Shown: positions 1-5,235 of the stretch, in pieces
How positions within the stretch are numbered: the first letter of the stretch is position 1
Layout of the letters: each line of letters opens with the position of its first letter
NCBI GenBank assembly: GCA_021323255.1
Contig: JAJTCL010000217.1
Span: forward strand, 1-5,235
Direction: 5' to 3'
Length of the DNA: 5,235 bases
DNA from: Propionibacteriaceae bacterium
Lineage (GTDB): Bacteria; Actinomycetota; Actinomycetes; Propionibacteriales; Propionibacteriaceae
Made by a program: the position numbers and the translations under genes
Notes under the pieces: model-generated
What the model was told of the DNA's origin: nothing
Database searches by the model: none
Seen by the model: the letters and a program-made list of their open reading frames with translations, nothing else

Positions 1-26
1 GTCGGCACCTCGATATTGTCCCTGAC

Positions 27-848
27 ATGGCCAAGCCTGCGCGGAGGGCACGACCGGTGCCGACCTCCCCGCGACCGCACGAAAGCGGAGTCCGACCGCC
101 AGAAATACCTCGAGACCGACTGCCGAGCCACGTCGCGATCGTGATGGACGGCAACGGGCGCTGGGCGAAGGCACGCAACCTGCCGCGGACGGAGGGCCAC
201 GCGCGGGGTGAAGCGGCGCTGTTCGATGTGATCGAGGGGGCCATCGAGATCGGGGTGAAATACCTCTCCGCGTACGCCTTCTCGACTGAGAATTGGCACC
301 GAGCACCGGATGAGGTTCGCTGGCTCATGGGTTTCAACCGCGATGTGATCAGGCGGCGGCGGGACCAGCTGGATGCGATGGGGGTGCGGGTGCGCTGGGC
401 TGGCCGATCGCCACGGCTTTGGCGGAGCGTGATCACCGAGCTGCAGGATGCCGAGCGCCGCACCGCCGAGAATGACGTGCTGACCTTGCAGTTCTGTGTC
501 AATTACGGGGGCAGGGCCGAGATCGTCGACGCCACGCGGCGGATCGCTCAGCTGGCGGCGGAAGGGCGGCTCGATCCTCGCAAGCTCAACGAGCAACGGT
601 TCCGGCACTTCCTGGACGAGCCCGAAGTCCCCGACGTGGACCTCTTTGTCCGCTCGTCGGGGGAGCAGCGGACATCGAACTTCCTGCTCTGGCAGAGCGC
701 GTACGCGGAACTGGTGTTCCTCGATCGACTATGGCCTGATTTCGACCGCCGTGATCTCTGGCGCGCGATCGAGCTGTACGCCCGGCGTGACCGGCGTTAT
801 GGCGGAGCAGCACCCAACGTGGTGAACGGCGATAGCGGCAATATCTGA
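27..848 (+). CDS. uppS: Isoprenyl (Z-polyprenyl) diphosphate synthase, UppS/decaprenyl diphosphate synthase type
   Basis: This cis-prenyltransferase adds isopentenyl diphosphate units in Z configuration to an allylic diphosphate, making the long polyprenyl diphosphate that becomes the lipid carrier for peptidoglycan and other wall polymers; it acts at the inner face of the membrane. The 273-residue protein has all the family landmarks: the MDGNGRWAK motif at 40-48 with the Mg/diphosphate-binding Asp41, His58 in the EGHARG segment, STENW at 86-90, and RSSGEQRTSN at 209-218 carrying the Arg209, Arg215 and Ser217 expected to bind the homoallylic substrate, then Glu228. The Pro/Arg-rich N-terminus (about 30 residues) is usual in actinobacterial members. 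The ATG at 27 fits homolog starts, but I see no clear Shine-Dalgarno before it and the frame is open to the window edge, so a start further upstream is possible. Product chain length cannot be read from the sequence. Family assignment is very secure. Confidence 0.96.
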   Translation: MAKPARRARPVPTSPRPHESGVRPPEIPRDRLPSHVAIVMDGNGRWAKARNLPRTEGHARGEAALFDVIEGAIEIGVKYLSAYAFSTENWHRAPDEVRWLMGFNRDVIRRRRDQLDAMGVRVRWAGRSPRLWRSVITELQDAERRTAENDVLTLQFCVNYGGRAEIVDATRRIAQLAAEGRLDPRKLNEQRFRHFLDEPEVPDVDLFVRSSGEQRTSNFLLWQSAYAELVFLDRLWPDFDRRDLWRAIELYARRDRRYGGAAPNVVNGDSGNI

Positions 849-884
849 GACGGTGTCCTACATGCTCTCGACTGGCTCCCGGGG

Positions 885-967
885 GAACGCACGTGCACGT
901 TCGGTCCTGTCGCCATGCACGCGTTGCAACGTGTGCATGGCGCAAGCAACGCACGTGCACGTGACTT
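885..967. repeat. Long imperfect palindromic element, copy 1 (uppS-zur intergenic)
   Basis: An inverted repeat centred between 926 and 927. The central arm pair, 911-942, is a 32-bp dyad with one non-complementary pair (G921/T932), around the core CGTTGCAACG. The outer arms each hold the 10-bp palindrome ACGTGCACGT, at 891-900 and 953-962, placed symmetrically with centres 31 bp from the element centre. The 15-mer AACGCACGTGCACGT occurs as a direct repeat at 886-900 and 948-962. Positions 886-963 align without gaps to 5079-5156 with 15 mismatches in 78 bp. The element lies between the converging 3' ends of uppS and zur and fills most of that 160-bp gap. It could fold as a hairpin in RNA from either strand or bind a dimeric protein; no long T-run follows it, so a classical intrinsic terminator is not evident. 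Confidence 0.9.
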
Positions 968-1008
968 TCTAACCGGGGATTTCGAGTCAAAGGTGTGACG
1001 GCGGATCC

Positions 1009-1434
1009 TCAACAGGCGGTGCAGGTGCCGAAGATCTCCAGGTCGTGACTGATCTCTCGAAAGCCGTGCTGCTCGGCCACCGCATTGGCCCATTTCTCGA
1101 CTGCCGGTCCGGAGACCTCGACCGTACGACCACATGTGCGGCAGACCAGATGATGATGGTGGCCAGTTGAGCATCGGCGGTACGCCGTCTCACCCTCGTT
1201 GGTTCGGATGGCGTCGAGATCACCTGACTCGGCCATCAATTGCAGCGTCCGATAGACCGTGGTCAAGCCGATTCGTTCGCCGTGATGGCGCAGATCGTCG
1301 TGAATCTGCTGGGCGGTTCGGAAGTCATGTCGATCAGACAGGATCTCCTCGACCGCCGCCCGCTGCCGGGTTTTGCGCTGAGCACCCGACGGCTTGCCTG
1401 TCGTATCCGCCTTGGTGACCGGTCTGGTTGTCAT
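1009..1434 (-). CDS. zur: Zinc uptake regulator Zur (Fur family)
   Basis: Zinc-dependent dimeric transcriptional repressor of zinc acquisition genes; cytoplasmic. The 141-residue protein has an N-terminal winged-helix DNA-binding domain (about 20-85, with the recognition segment IGLTTVYRTLQLM at 55-67) and a C-terminal dimerisation domain. The four structural zinc cysteines are two CxxC pairs, Cys98/Cys101 and Cys138/Cys141. Regulatory-site ligand candidates are Cys88, the His cluster 92-95, Glu113, His123 and His130, matching the mycobacterial FurB/Zur pattern YRRC...HHHHLVC...EIFGTC. The N-terminus is roughly ten residues longer than mycobacterial Zur. A good Shine-Dalgarno, GAGGAG at 1442-1447 on the minus strand, sits 7 nt before the ATG and supports this start. 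It follows znuB by 33 nt on the same strand, so it is probably the last gene of the operon and co-regulated with its own targets. Zur rather than Fur or PerR is favoured by both sequence and context. Confidence 0.95.
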   Translation of the reverse strand: MTTRPVTKADTTGKPSGAQRKTRQRAAVEEILSDRHDFRTAQQIHDDLRHHGERIGLTTVYRTLQLMAESGDLDAIRTNEGETAYRRCSTGHHHHLVCRTCGRTVEVSGPAVEKWANAVAEQHGFREISHDLEIFGTCTAC

Positions 1435-1467
1435 CTTGATGCTCCTCGGCGGCTTCGGCCGGGCGGC

Positions 1468-2466
1468 TCAGTGCTCATCGTAGTGATCGGCATGGGCTGC
1501 ATGCCGATGTCCTTCATGGATGAAGTCAGTGTGATCGCCATGCTGTACGGCCGGATGCCCGCAGCCCGGCTCATGGCGGTGCGGGTGGCTCTCGGTGACC
1601 GTGTGCGGGGCCACCAGCTCATCATCATCCATCGAGTCCGGCAGTAGGGCTGCGGCGCGGCGCCGCCGCAGCAGGTAGGAGAGGGGCCAGCTCAGCATGA
1701 AGACGCCGATGGCCAGCAGCACGATGAAGGCACCGGGCGCAGCGTTCGCATAGAACGAGCCCACCGCGCCGCCAACCGCCGTAATGACCCCGATGGCGAC
1801 AGCGCAGACCAGGCCTGAGGCGAAGCCGCGTACCAGGTTGCGCGCTGCCGCCACAGGAATCACCATCAATGCGCTGACCAGCAGTAAGCCCACCGTTCGC
1901 ATCGCCAGCGCGACTGTGACGGCAGCGAGCGTTACGACCGCGATGTGGTACAGCCGGACCCGGAGACCCTGAGTGCGTGCGAAGTCCTCGTCGGTTGAAA
2001 CGGCATAGAGCTGAGGTGCCAGTCCAAGTGTGGGCACCAAGACAACCATGGCGAGCACGGCGACCAGCCGCAGATCGCCTACCGTCACTGTGGTCAGTGA
2101 GCCGAACAGGTACTGCACCAACCCTCCGGCGCCAACACCGGAGATGCCGGACAGAAAGACACCTGCAGCCAGGCCGCCGTAGAACAGCACGGCCAGCCCA
2201 ACATCGCCAGTGGCTTTGCCGCGCTGCCGGAGCACCTCGACGACGACGGCGCCCGCGATACATGCGGCCACAGCGATAGGAATCGGTGCAGTGCCGGTCA
2301 ACAGTGCCAGGCCGACACCTGCGAGGGCCACGTGGCCCAGCCCGTCACCCAACAGGCTGAGCCGGCGCTGCACGACGTAGGTACCGATGGCGGGCGCAAT
2401 GAGACCCGTGAGCAGTGCAGCGATCAGCGCACGCTGCATGAAGGGATACGACAAGATTTCGATCAT
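1468..2466 (-). CDS. znuB: Zinc ABC transporter permease with His-rich C-terminal tail
   Basis: Integral membrane permease of the ZnuABC/ABC-3 family (metal ions of the Mn/Zn/Fe type); it forms the channel through which zinc delivered by the binding protein enters the cell. The 332-residue protein has successive hydrophobic segments from about 10 to 265 (for example 12-32, 42-58, 62-78, 90-108, 133-150, 173-189, 191-206, 216-237, 245-265), with the family motif LLGDGLGHVALAGV near 38-51. After an Arg-rich stop (267-270) comes a hydrophilic tail, about 280-332, holding 13 His between 288 and 332 plus Cys302, very likely cytoplasmic and metal-binding. That tail is not part of the standard permease. 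The start codon overlaps the znuC stop as ATGA (2463-2466), implying translational coupling; no strong Shine-Dalgarno is seen. Zinc rather than manganese is inferred from the zur neighbour and the His-rich tail. Confidence 0.94.
   Translation of the reverse strand: MIEILSYPFMQRALIAALLTGLIAPAIGTYVVQRRLSLLGDGLGHVALAGVGLALLTGTAPIPIAVAACIAGAVVVEVLRQRGKATGDVGLAVLFYGGLAAGVFLSGISGVGAGGLVQYLFGSLTTVTVGDLRLVAVLAMVVLVPTLGLAPQLYAVSTDEDFARTQGLRVRLYHIAVVTLAAVTVALAMRTVGLLLVSALMVIPVAAARNLVRGFASGLVCAVAIGVITAVGGAVGSFYANAAPGAFIVLLAIGVFMLSWPLSYLLRRRRAAALLPDSMDDDELVAPHTVTESHPHRHEPGCGHPAVQHGDHTDFIHEGHRHAAHADHYDEH
1471..1605 (-). other. His-rich metal-binding tail of ZnuB
   Basis: Codons 288-332 of the permease encode 13 His, one Cys and many Asp/Glu, with segments such as HEPGCGHPAVQHGDH and HEGHRHAAHADHYDEH. 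From memory, similar sequence occurs as short stand-alone proteins encoded near bacterial zinc/metal transporters, so this looks like a small metal-binding module joined to the permease. A role as cytoplasmic zinc acceptor, buffer or sensor at the channel exit is inference. Confidence 0.75.
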
Positions 2467-3272
2467 GGTTCGACAGCACCGCCGAGCCAGCTCGCCGCAC
2501 CTTCACCGGGGTCATCAGCAGTCCGACCATGATCGAGATGCTGGTGGCCGCCGGGCCGACGCTGGTGCTGCCCAAGATCGCCGAGTGGACCGTCATGTGC
2601 TACTCGACCCTCACTCAGCACCACGGCGCGATCAATAAGGTCGCCGAGCGGGCCGACATCGTGCAAGACCACGAGCACGGCGATGCCTGCCGCTAACCGT
2701 TCGGTCAGCACATCTGCGATCACCCGCTGATGCTCGAGGTCGACCCCCGACGTGGGCTCGTCCAAGACGAGCAGGTCGGGATGACCGGCAAGTGCGCGAG
2801 CCACCAGCACACGTTGCTGCTGCCCGCCAGAAAGCGCTGCAATGTCGGTGTTGAGCTGAGCGGATAGTCCGACCAGCCCAATGGCCTCGTGTATCGCCTC
2901 GCGGTCGCCTCGGCCCAACGGTCGGAAGGGCCGCCTGTGTGCCAACCGTCCGGCTGCGACAACCTCCTTCACCTTCGACCCGCCGAGCAACGCGATCGAG
3001 CGTTGCGGAACGTAGCCAACCCGCGACCATTGCCGGAAGCTCCGGAGAGGTAAGCCGAATAGCTGTACCGCGCCGCGTTGGTGGGGGAGTAGGCCGAGTA
3101 GGGCGCGCACCAGGGTGGATTTTCCGGAGCCGTTGCCTCCCATCAAAGCCACACCCTCACCGGCCCCCACTGAGAGGCTGACGCCACGCAGCACCGGAAG
3201 GCCGCCCAGTTCAACCGTCAGATCGTCGGCTGCGAGGCACGACACTGGGATGGTGCCTGCGCCTAAGAGCAT
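2463..3272 (-). CDS. znuC: Zinc ABC transporter ATP-binding protein
   Basis: Cytoplasmic ATPase that powers zinc import with ZnuB and ZnuA. The 269-residue protein contains the full ABC set: Walker A GGNGSGKST at 45-53, Q-loop Gln90 (YVPQR), signature LSGGQQQR at 147-154, Walker B LLVLDEP at 167-173 with catalytic Glu172, D-loop SGVD at 175-178, and H-loop His204. The last 40 residues or so (230-269) form a low-complexity hydrophilic tail with several His and no recognisable fold; a variable tail is common in this family. The start is set by GGAAGG at 3280-3285 (minus strand), 7 nt before the ATG, which lies inside the end of znuA (10-nt overlap). A GTG at 3243-3245 would also give a family-like N-terminus, beginning VSCLAADDLTVELGG, but lacks a visible Shine-Dalgarno. 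The stop overlaps the znuB start as ATGA. Confidence 0.93.
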   Translation of the reverse strand: MLLGAGTIPVSCLAADDLTVELGGLPVLRGVSLSVGAGEGVALMGGNGSGKSTLVRALLGLLPHQRGAVQLFGLPLRSFRQWSRVGYVPQRSIALLGGSKVKEVVAAGRLAHRRPFRPLGRGDREAIHEAIGLVGLSAQLNTDIAALSGGQQQRVLVARALAGHPDLLVLDEPTSGVDLEHQRVIADVLTERLAAGIAVLVVLHDVGPLGDLIDRAVVLSEGRVAHDGPLGDLGQHQRRPGGHQHLDHGRTADDPGEGAASWLGGAVEP

Positions 3273-4228
3273 GACCCGGCCTTCCGAAGCGCTGAGAGAT
3301 TGGCATACATGACTGAGAGGTAGTCCCGCCCGCGCGATTGACTCGTGATGCCCTCAACGGGATCCAGTACGTCGGTAGCAAGACCAAGATCATCAGCGAT
3401 CGCCTGTGCGACAGCCGGCGAGACCAGTGTCTCGTAGAAGATGGTGCTGAGCTGATGATCACGTGCCTCGCGCTGAACCTCGGCAATCCGTGCTGGCGAC
3501 GGCTCGGAGTCAGGACTCAATCCACTGATGGCGATCTGGGTCAGGTGATACCGCGCAGCGAGGTAACCGAATGCAGCGTGGGTGGTCATGAACTCGGTGC
3601 GCACGCAGTGCTGCAGCCCGGCGCGGAATGACCGGTCAAGACTCACTAGTTGCTTGTGCAGGGCATCAGTGTTGCGGGAATACTCGGCTGCATGATCGGG
3701 ATCGAGTGTCGTCAGTCGTTCTTGCACGGTATGAGCGACCATCGAGACCGACATTGGATCCAGCCAGACATGCGGGTCCATCTCCGGGCCATCAGGCTCA
3801 GCTCCCGGCCCATGATCATGATCATCTTCGATGGTCGACAACGGCCGCAGCGGAACGACGGTGCTGGTATCGATCAGCTCCGGGTTGCCGCTCTGCACCA
3901 CGGCCTCGTCGACTGCCGGCTGAAAGCCCTTCTGGTAGATCACCAAGCTTGCTGTGGTCAGGTTCGCGACTTGCCGGGGCGTGAGCTCCAGGTCGTGCGG
4001 CTCAGCTCCTGGCTGGGTCAGGCTCGTGACTTCTGCGTGGTCGCCCGCGACACGCTGGGCCACGAACTGCAGGGGATAGAACGCAGCCACGACGGTCAGC
4101 CGACCACGCTGCTCCGCATCGACGCTTTTTGCCGGTCCGGCAGCTGCGCATCCTGCTGCCGCGGTGAGAGGCAGCAGGCTGGCAAGGCACAACCGCACCA
4201 AGCTAACCAACATGGGAACCATTTTCAT
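3263..4228 (-). CDS. znuA: Zinc ABC transporter substrate-binding lipoprotein
   Basis: Extracytoplasmic cluster A-I solute-binding protein that captures zinc and passes it to ZnuB. The 321-residue reading has an N-terminal signal sequence with a hydrophobic core at about 6-22 and a plausible though weak lipobox ending AAG-Cys27, so the mature protein is probably lipid-anchored. Metal ligands expected for the ZnuA/TroA family are His78 (in GAEPHDLELTP), His153 (DPHVWLDP), His217 (TTHAAFGYLAARY) and Asp289 (VLDPVEG). A short acidic His-containing loop, EDDHDHG at 134-140, lies before His153, where zinc-specific members usually carry a His-rich loop; it is short here. The start is uncertain: ATGs at 4226-4228, 4220-4222 and 4211-4213 are all in frame, none has a Shine-Dalgarno, and a putative Zur box covers 4213-4227. 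The ATG at 4211-4213 could be the true, leaderless start, giving 316 residues. First gene of the znuACB-zur operon. Confidence 0.94.
   Translation of the reverse strand: MKMVPMLVSLVRLCLASLLPLTAAAGCAAAGPAKSVDAEQRGRLTVVAAFYPLQFVAQRVAGDHAEVTSLTQPGAEPHDLELTPRQVANLTTASLVIYQKGFQPAVDEAVVQSGNPELIDTSTVVPLRPLSTIEDDHDHGPGAEPDGPEMDPHVWLDPMSVSMVAHTVQERLTTLDPDHAAEYSRNTDALHKQLVSLDRSFRAGLQHCVRTEFMTTHAAFGYLAARYHLTQIAISGLSPDSEPSPARIAEVQREARDHQLSTIFYETLVSPAVAQAIADDLGLATDVLDPVEGITSQSRGRDYLSVMYANLSALRKAGSCS
3280..3285 (-). promoter_or_regulatory. Shine-Dalgarno of znuC inside the end of znuA
   Basis: GGAAGG on the minus strand, 7 nt before the ATG at 3270-3272. It lies within the last znuA codons and decides the upstream znuC start over the internal GTG at 3243-3245. 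Confidence 0.6.
4213..4227 (-). promoter_or_regulatory. Putative Zur operator upstream of/over znuA start
   Basis: On the minus strand this reads TGAAAATGGTTCCCA, matching 12 of 15 positions of the actinobacterial Zur box as I recall it (TGAAAATGATTTTCA, 7-1-7 dyad). The left half-site is perfect; the right half has the substitutions. It overlaps the predicted -10 region of znuA, so zinc-loaded Zur bound here would block transcription of znuA, znuC, znuB and zur. The divergent methyltransferase start is 74 bp away, so control of that gene is possible but not shown. Confidence 0.65.
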
Positions 4229-4250
4229 TAAGGATCAGGACGAAAGTCAA
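4221..4250 (-). promoter_or_regulatory. Predicted znuA operon promoter
   Basis: On the minus strand a good -35 hexamer, TTGACT (4245-4250), is followed after 17-18 bp by TGAAAAT (4221-4227), a weaker -10. Transcription would then begin near 4213-4215, at or next to the ATG of 4211-4213, which would make the mRNA leaderless. The -10 lies within the putative Zur box. Prediction from hexamer matching only. Confidence 0.4.
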
Positions 4251-4300
4251 ACCGATAGTGAAGAGTGCCTGCCCGCCGGCGTTTACGGCAGAGTGCTGTC

Positions 4301-5047
4301 ATGCCCACCGATTACTTCGGCGAACGTGTCGCGGAGCACTACGACGAGTCAACGGCCGACCTCTATGCTCCGGAGATCGTCGACCCGATTGTGAACTTCC
4401 TCGTCGACTTGGCCTTTGACGGGACTGCTCTTGAGCTTGGCATCGGCACCGGCCGGATCGCTCTACCGCTCGCACAACGTGGCATCCGCGTCCACGGCAT
4501 TGATCTGTCGGAGGCGATGATCGCCAAACTACGAGCAAAACCCGGCGCATCCGACATCGGCGTGACCATCGGGGACTTTGCTACAGCCACCGTCGAGAAG
4601 CGTTTCTCGGTTGTCTATCTGGTCTTCAACACGATCATGAACCTGACGACTCAAGACGAGCAGGTCGCCTGTTTCCAGAATGTCGCTGCACACTTGGAGC
4701 CCGGCGGGTGTTTCGTCATCGAGGTGGGAGTGCCCGAACTCCAGCGGCTGCCACCCGGTGAAACCGTCAGACCCTTCACGGTGAGCGCCACGCGGCTCGG
4801 TTTCGACGAATTCGACATCGCGACACAGGGATTGATCTCCCATCACTACTGGATGGACGAGGGCAGGTTCGAGACGGTCTCCATGCCGTTCCGCTATGTA
4901 TGGCCGGCAGAGCTCGACCTGATGGCGCGGCTCGCGGGGATGTCACTGCGGGAACGCTGGAGCGGTTGGAAACGCGAGCCGTTCACCAGCGACAGCAGGC
5001 AACATGTCTCCGTCTGGGAGAAGACAGCGTCACCACCCACATGCTAG
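4301..5047 (+). CDS. Class I SAM-dependent methyltransferase, substrate unknown
   Basis: Predicted soluble methyltransferase transferring a methyl group from S-adenosylmethionine to an unidentified acceptor. The 248-residue protein has a Rossmann-type core: motif I LELGIGTGR at 44-52 binds SAM, Asp68 at the end of strand 2 (VHGIDLSEAM) should contact the ribose, GDFAT at 91-95 is the adenine-side acidic segment, and HLEPGGCFVIEVG at 131-143 is the later motif with strand 5. A C-terminal cap (about 145-235, YVWPAELDLMARLAGM near 199-214) probably sets substrate specificity. I prefer the ATG at 4301, since MPTDYFGERVAEHYD begins like homologs; a GTG at 4265 in the same frame would add 12 residues with no family support. 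Neither has a strong Shine-Dalgarno. It diverges from znuA across a 72-bp gap and is followed by a palindromic repeat. No functional link to zinc is evident from the protein. Confidence 0.88.
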   Translation: MPTDYFGERVAEHYDESTADLYAPEIVDPIVNFLVDLAFDGTALELGIGTGRIALPLAQRGIRVHGIDLSEAMIAKLRAKPGASDIGVTIGDFATATVEKRFSVVYLVFNTIMNLTTQDEQVACFQNVAAHLEPGGCFVIEVGVPELQRLPPGETVRPFTVSATRLGFDEFDIATQGLISHHYWMDEGRFETVSMPFRYVWPAELDLMARLAGMSLRERWSGWKREPFTSDSRQHVSVWEKTASPPTC

Positions 5048-5072
5048 GTCGATCACTTCGCCGGCGCGTGGT

Positions 5073-5166
5073 CGCAGAAACGCACGTGCACGTTCGCTCC
5101 TTACGCGATACACACGTTGCAACGCATGCATCGTGACAGGAGCGAACGTGCACGTGCGTTCCTGCG
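5073..5166. repeat. Long imperfect palindromic element, copy 2 (after methyltransferase)
   Basis: An inverted repeat centred between 5119 and 5120. Perfect 23-bp complementary arms lie at 5079-5101 and 5138-5160 and extend imperfectly to 5073/5166. Inside is a TTGCAA-centred dyad, CGTTGCAACG (5115-5124), with partly paired flanks. ACGTGCACGT occurs at 5084-5093 and 5146-5155, centres 31 bp from the element centre, the same geometry as the copy near 885-967. The first 18 bases (5079-5096) are identical to 886-903. It starts 26 bp after the methyltransferase stop and ends before a probable converging gene end. As RNA from either strand it would make a very stable hairpin. Confidence 0.92.
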
Positions 5167-5182
5167 GACCGAGGCACAGGAT

Positions 5183-5235
5183 TCAGATCGGGCTGAGCTC
5201 TCTCTCGGTCGTCTGCGCCAGGCGCTCCAGCAGCT
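5183..5235 (-). CDS. Possible 3' end of a converging gene (partial)
   Basis: On the minus strand an open frame enters from the right edge and ends at TGA (5183-5185), reading LLERLAQTTERELSPI. The high-GC codon choice and amphipathic, charged sequence are compatible with a real C-terminus, and the location just beyond the palindromic repeat mirrors the uppS-zur arrangement. Only 16 complete codons are visible, so neither family nor even coding status can be established. Confidence 0.35.
   Translation of the reverse strand, partial: LLERLAQTTERELSPI

Noticed and set aside
1..26. Possible 3' end of an upstream gene such as recO, ending at TGA 23-25.
   Set aside because: Only seven codons (SAPRYCP) are visible and do not resemble a known C-terminus; recO often precedes uppS in actinobacteria, but nothing here confirms it.
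886..962. CRISPR array.
   Set aside because: There are only two repeat units per element, arranged as inverted palindromes around a conserved centre and not separated by unique spacers; no cas genes are present.
963..1008. Intrinsic terminator of uppS or zur with a T-tract after the repeat.
   Set aside because: Only short T/A runs (such as CTTTCT at 965-970) follow the hairpin; no convincing T-tract on either strand.
1625..2263. Long Arg/Ala-rich frame on the minus strand overlapping znuB.
   Set aside because: It is an out-of-frame shadow of the clearly real permease in high-GC DNA, with low-complexity composition and no family features.
2463..2585. Frameshift in the znuC 3' end, since residues 230-269 lack recognisable fold.
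   Set aside because: All ABC motifs are complete before it, the frame ends with an ATGA overlap to znuB as expected for an intact operon, and the other frames give no better C-terminus.
3812..3825. Perfect 14-bp palindrome ATGATCATGATCAT as an operator.
   Set aside because: It lies inside znuA and is explained by the Asp-Asp-His-Asp-His codons of the acidic His loop; repetitive codons make the palindrome by chance.
885..5166. Composite transposon or genomic island bounded by the two repeats.
   Set aside because: No transposase or integrase is encoded between them, the enclosed genes are core actinobacterial zinc genes, and no target-site duplications are apparent.
4900..5177. Short open frames through the repeats on both strands, giving peptides such as THVHVRS...HVAT.
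   Set aside because: The same peptide motif appears wherever the repeat is read in that frame, because ACGTGCACGT encodes it. These are by-products of the DNA repeat and are likely to be mis-annotated as hypothetical proteins.

Overview
The window is a high-GC, gene-dense stretch typical of Actinomycetota. The UppS protein and the Zur repressor both match actinobacterial forms closely (from memory, the mycobacterial Zur/FurB and decaprenyl diphosphate synthase families). The combination of uppS next to zur-znu would fit a Propionibacteriales-like or related lineage, but the genus cannot be fixed from the sequence alone.

Layout. Positions 27-848 (+) encode a complete Z-isoprenyl diphosphate synthase (UppS), which makes the lipid carrier for cell-wall synthesis. 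Positions 1009-4228 (-) hold a four-gene zinc uptake operon, transcribed right to left: znuA (binding lipoprotein), znuC (ATPase), znuB (permease with a His-rich tail) and zur (zinc-sensing Fur-family repressor). The genes overlap or are tightly spaced (10-nt overlap, ATGA overlap, 33-nt gap). A 15-bp sequence resembling a Zur operator lies over the predicted znuA promoter and start region, so the operon probably represses itself when zinc is sufficient. Diverging from znuA, positions 4301-5047 (+) encode a class I SAM-dependent methyltransferase of unknown substrate. The last bases (5183-5235, -) look like the 3' end of another, converging gene.

The most unusual content is a pair of long imperfect palindromes, at about 885-967 and 5073-5166. 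They are about 81% identical without gaps over 78 bp. Each contains three short palindromes (ACGTGCACGT, a TTGCAA-centred dyad, ACGTGCACGT) at exactly the same 31-bp spacing. Both lie between the 3' ends of converging genes (the second on the weaker evidence of the partial gene), so they bracket the zinc operon plus methyltransferase. They look like members of an interspersed palindromic repeat family. I cannot name the family or its function.
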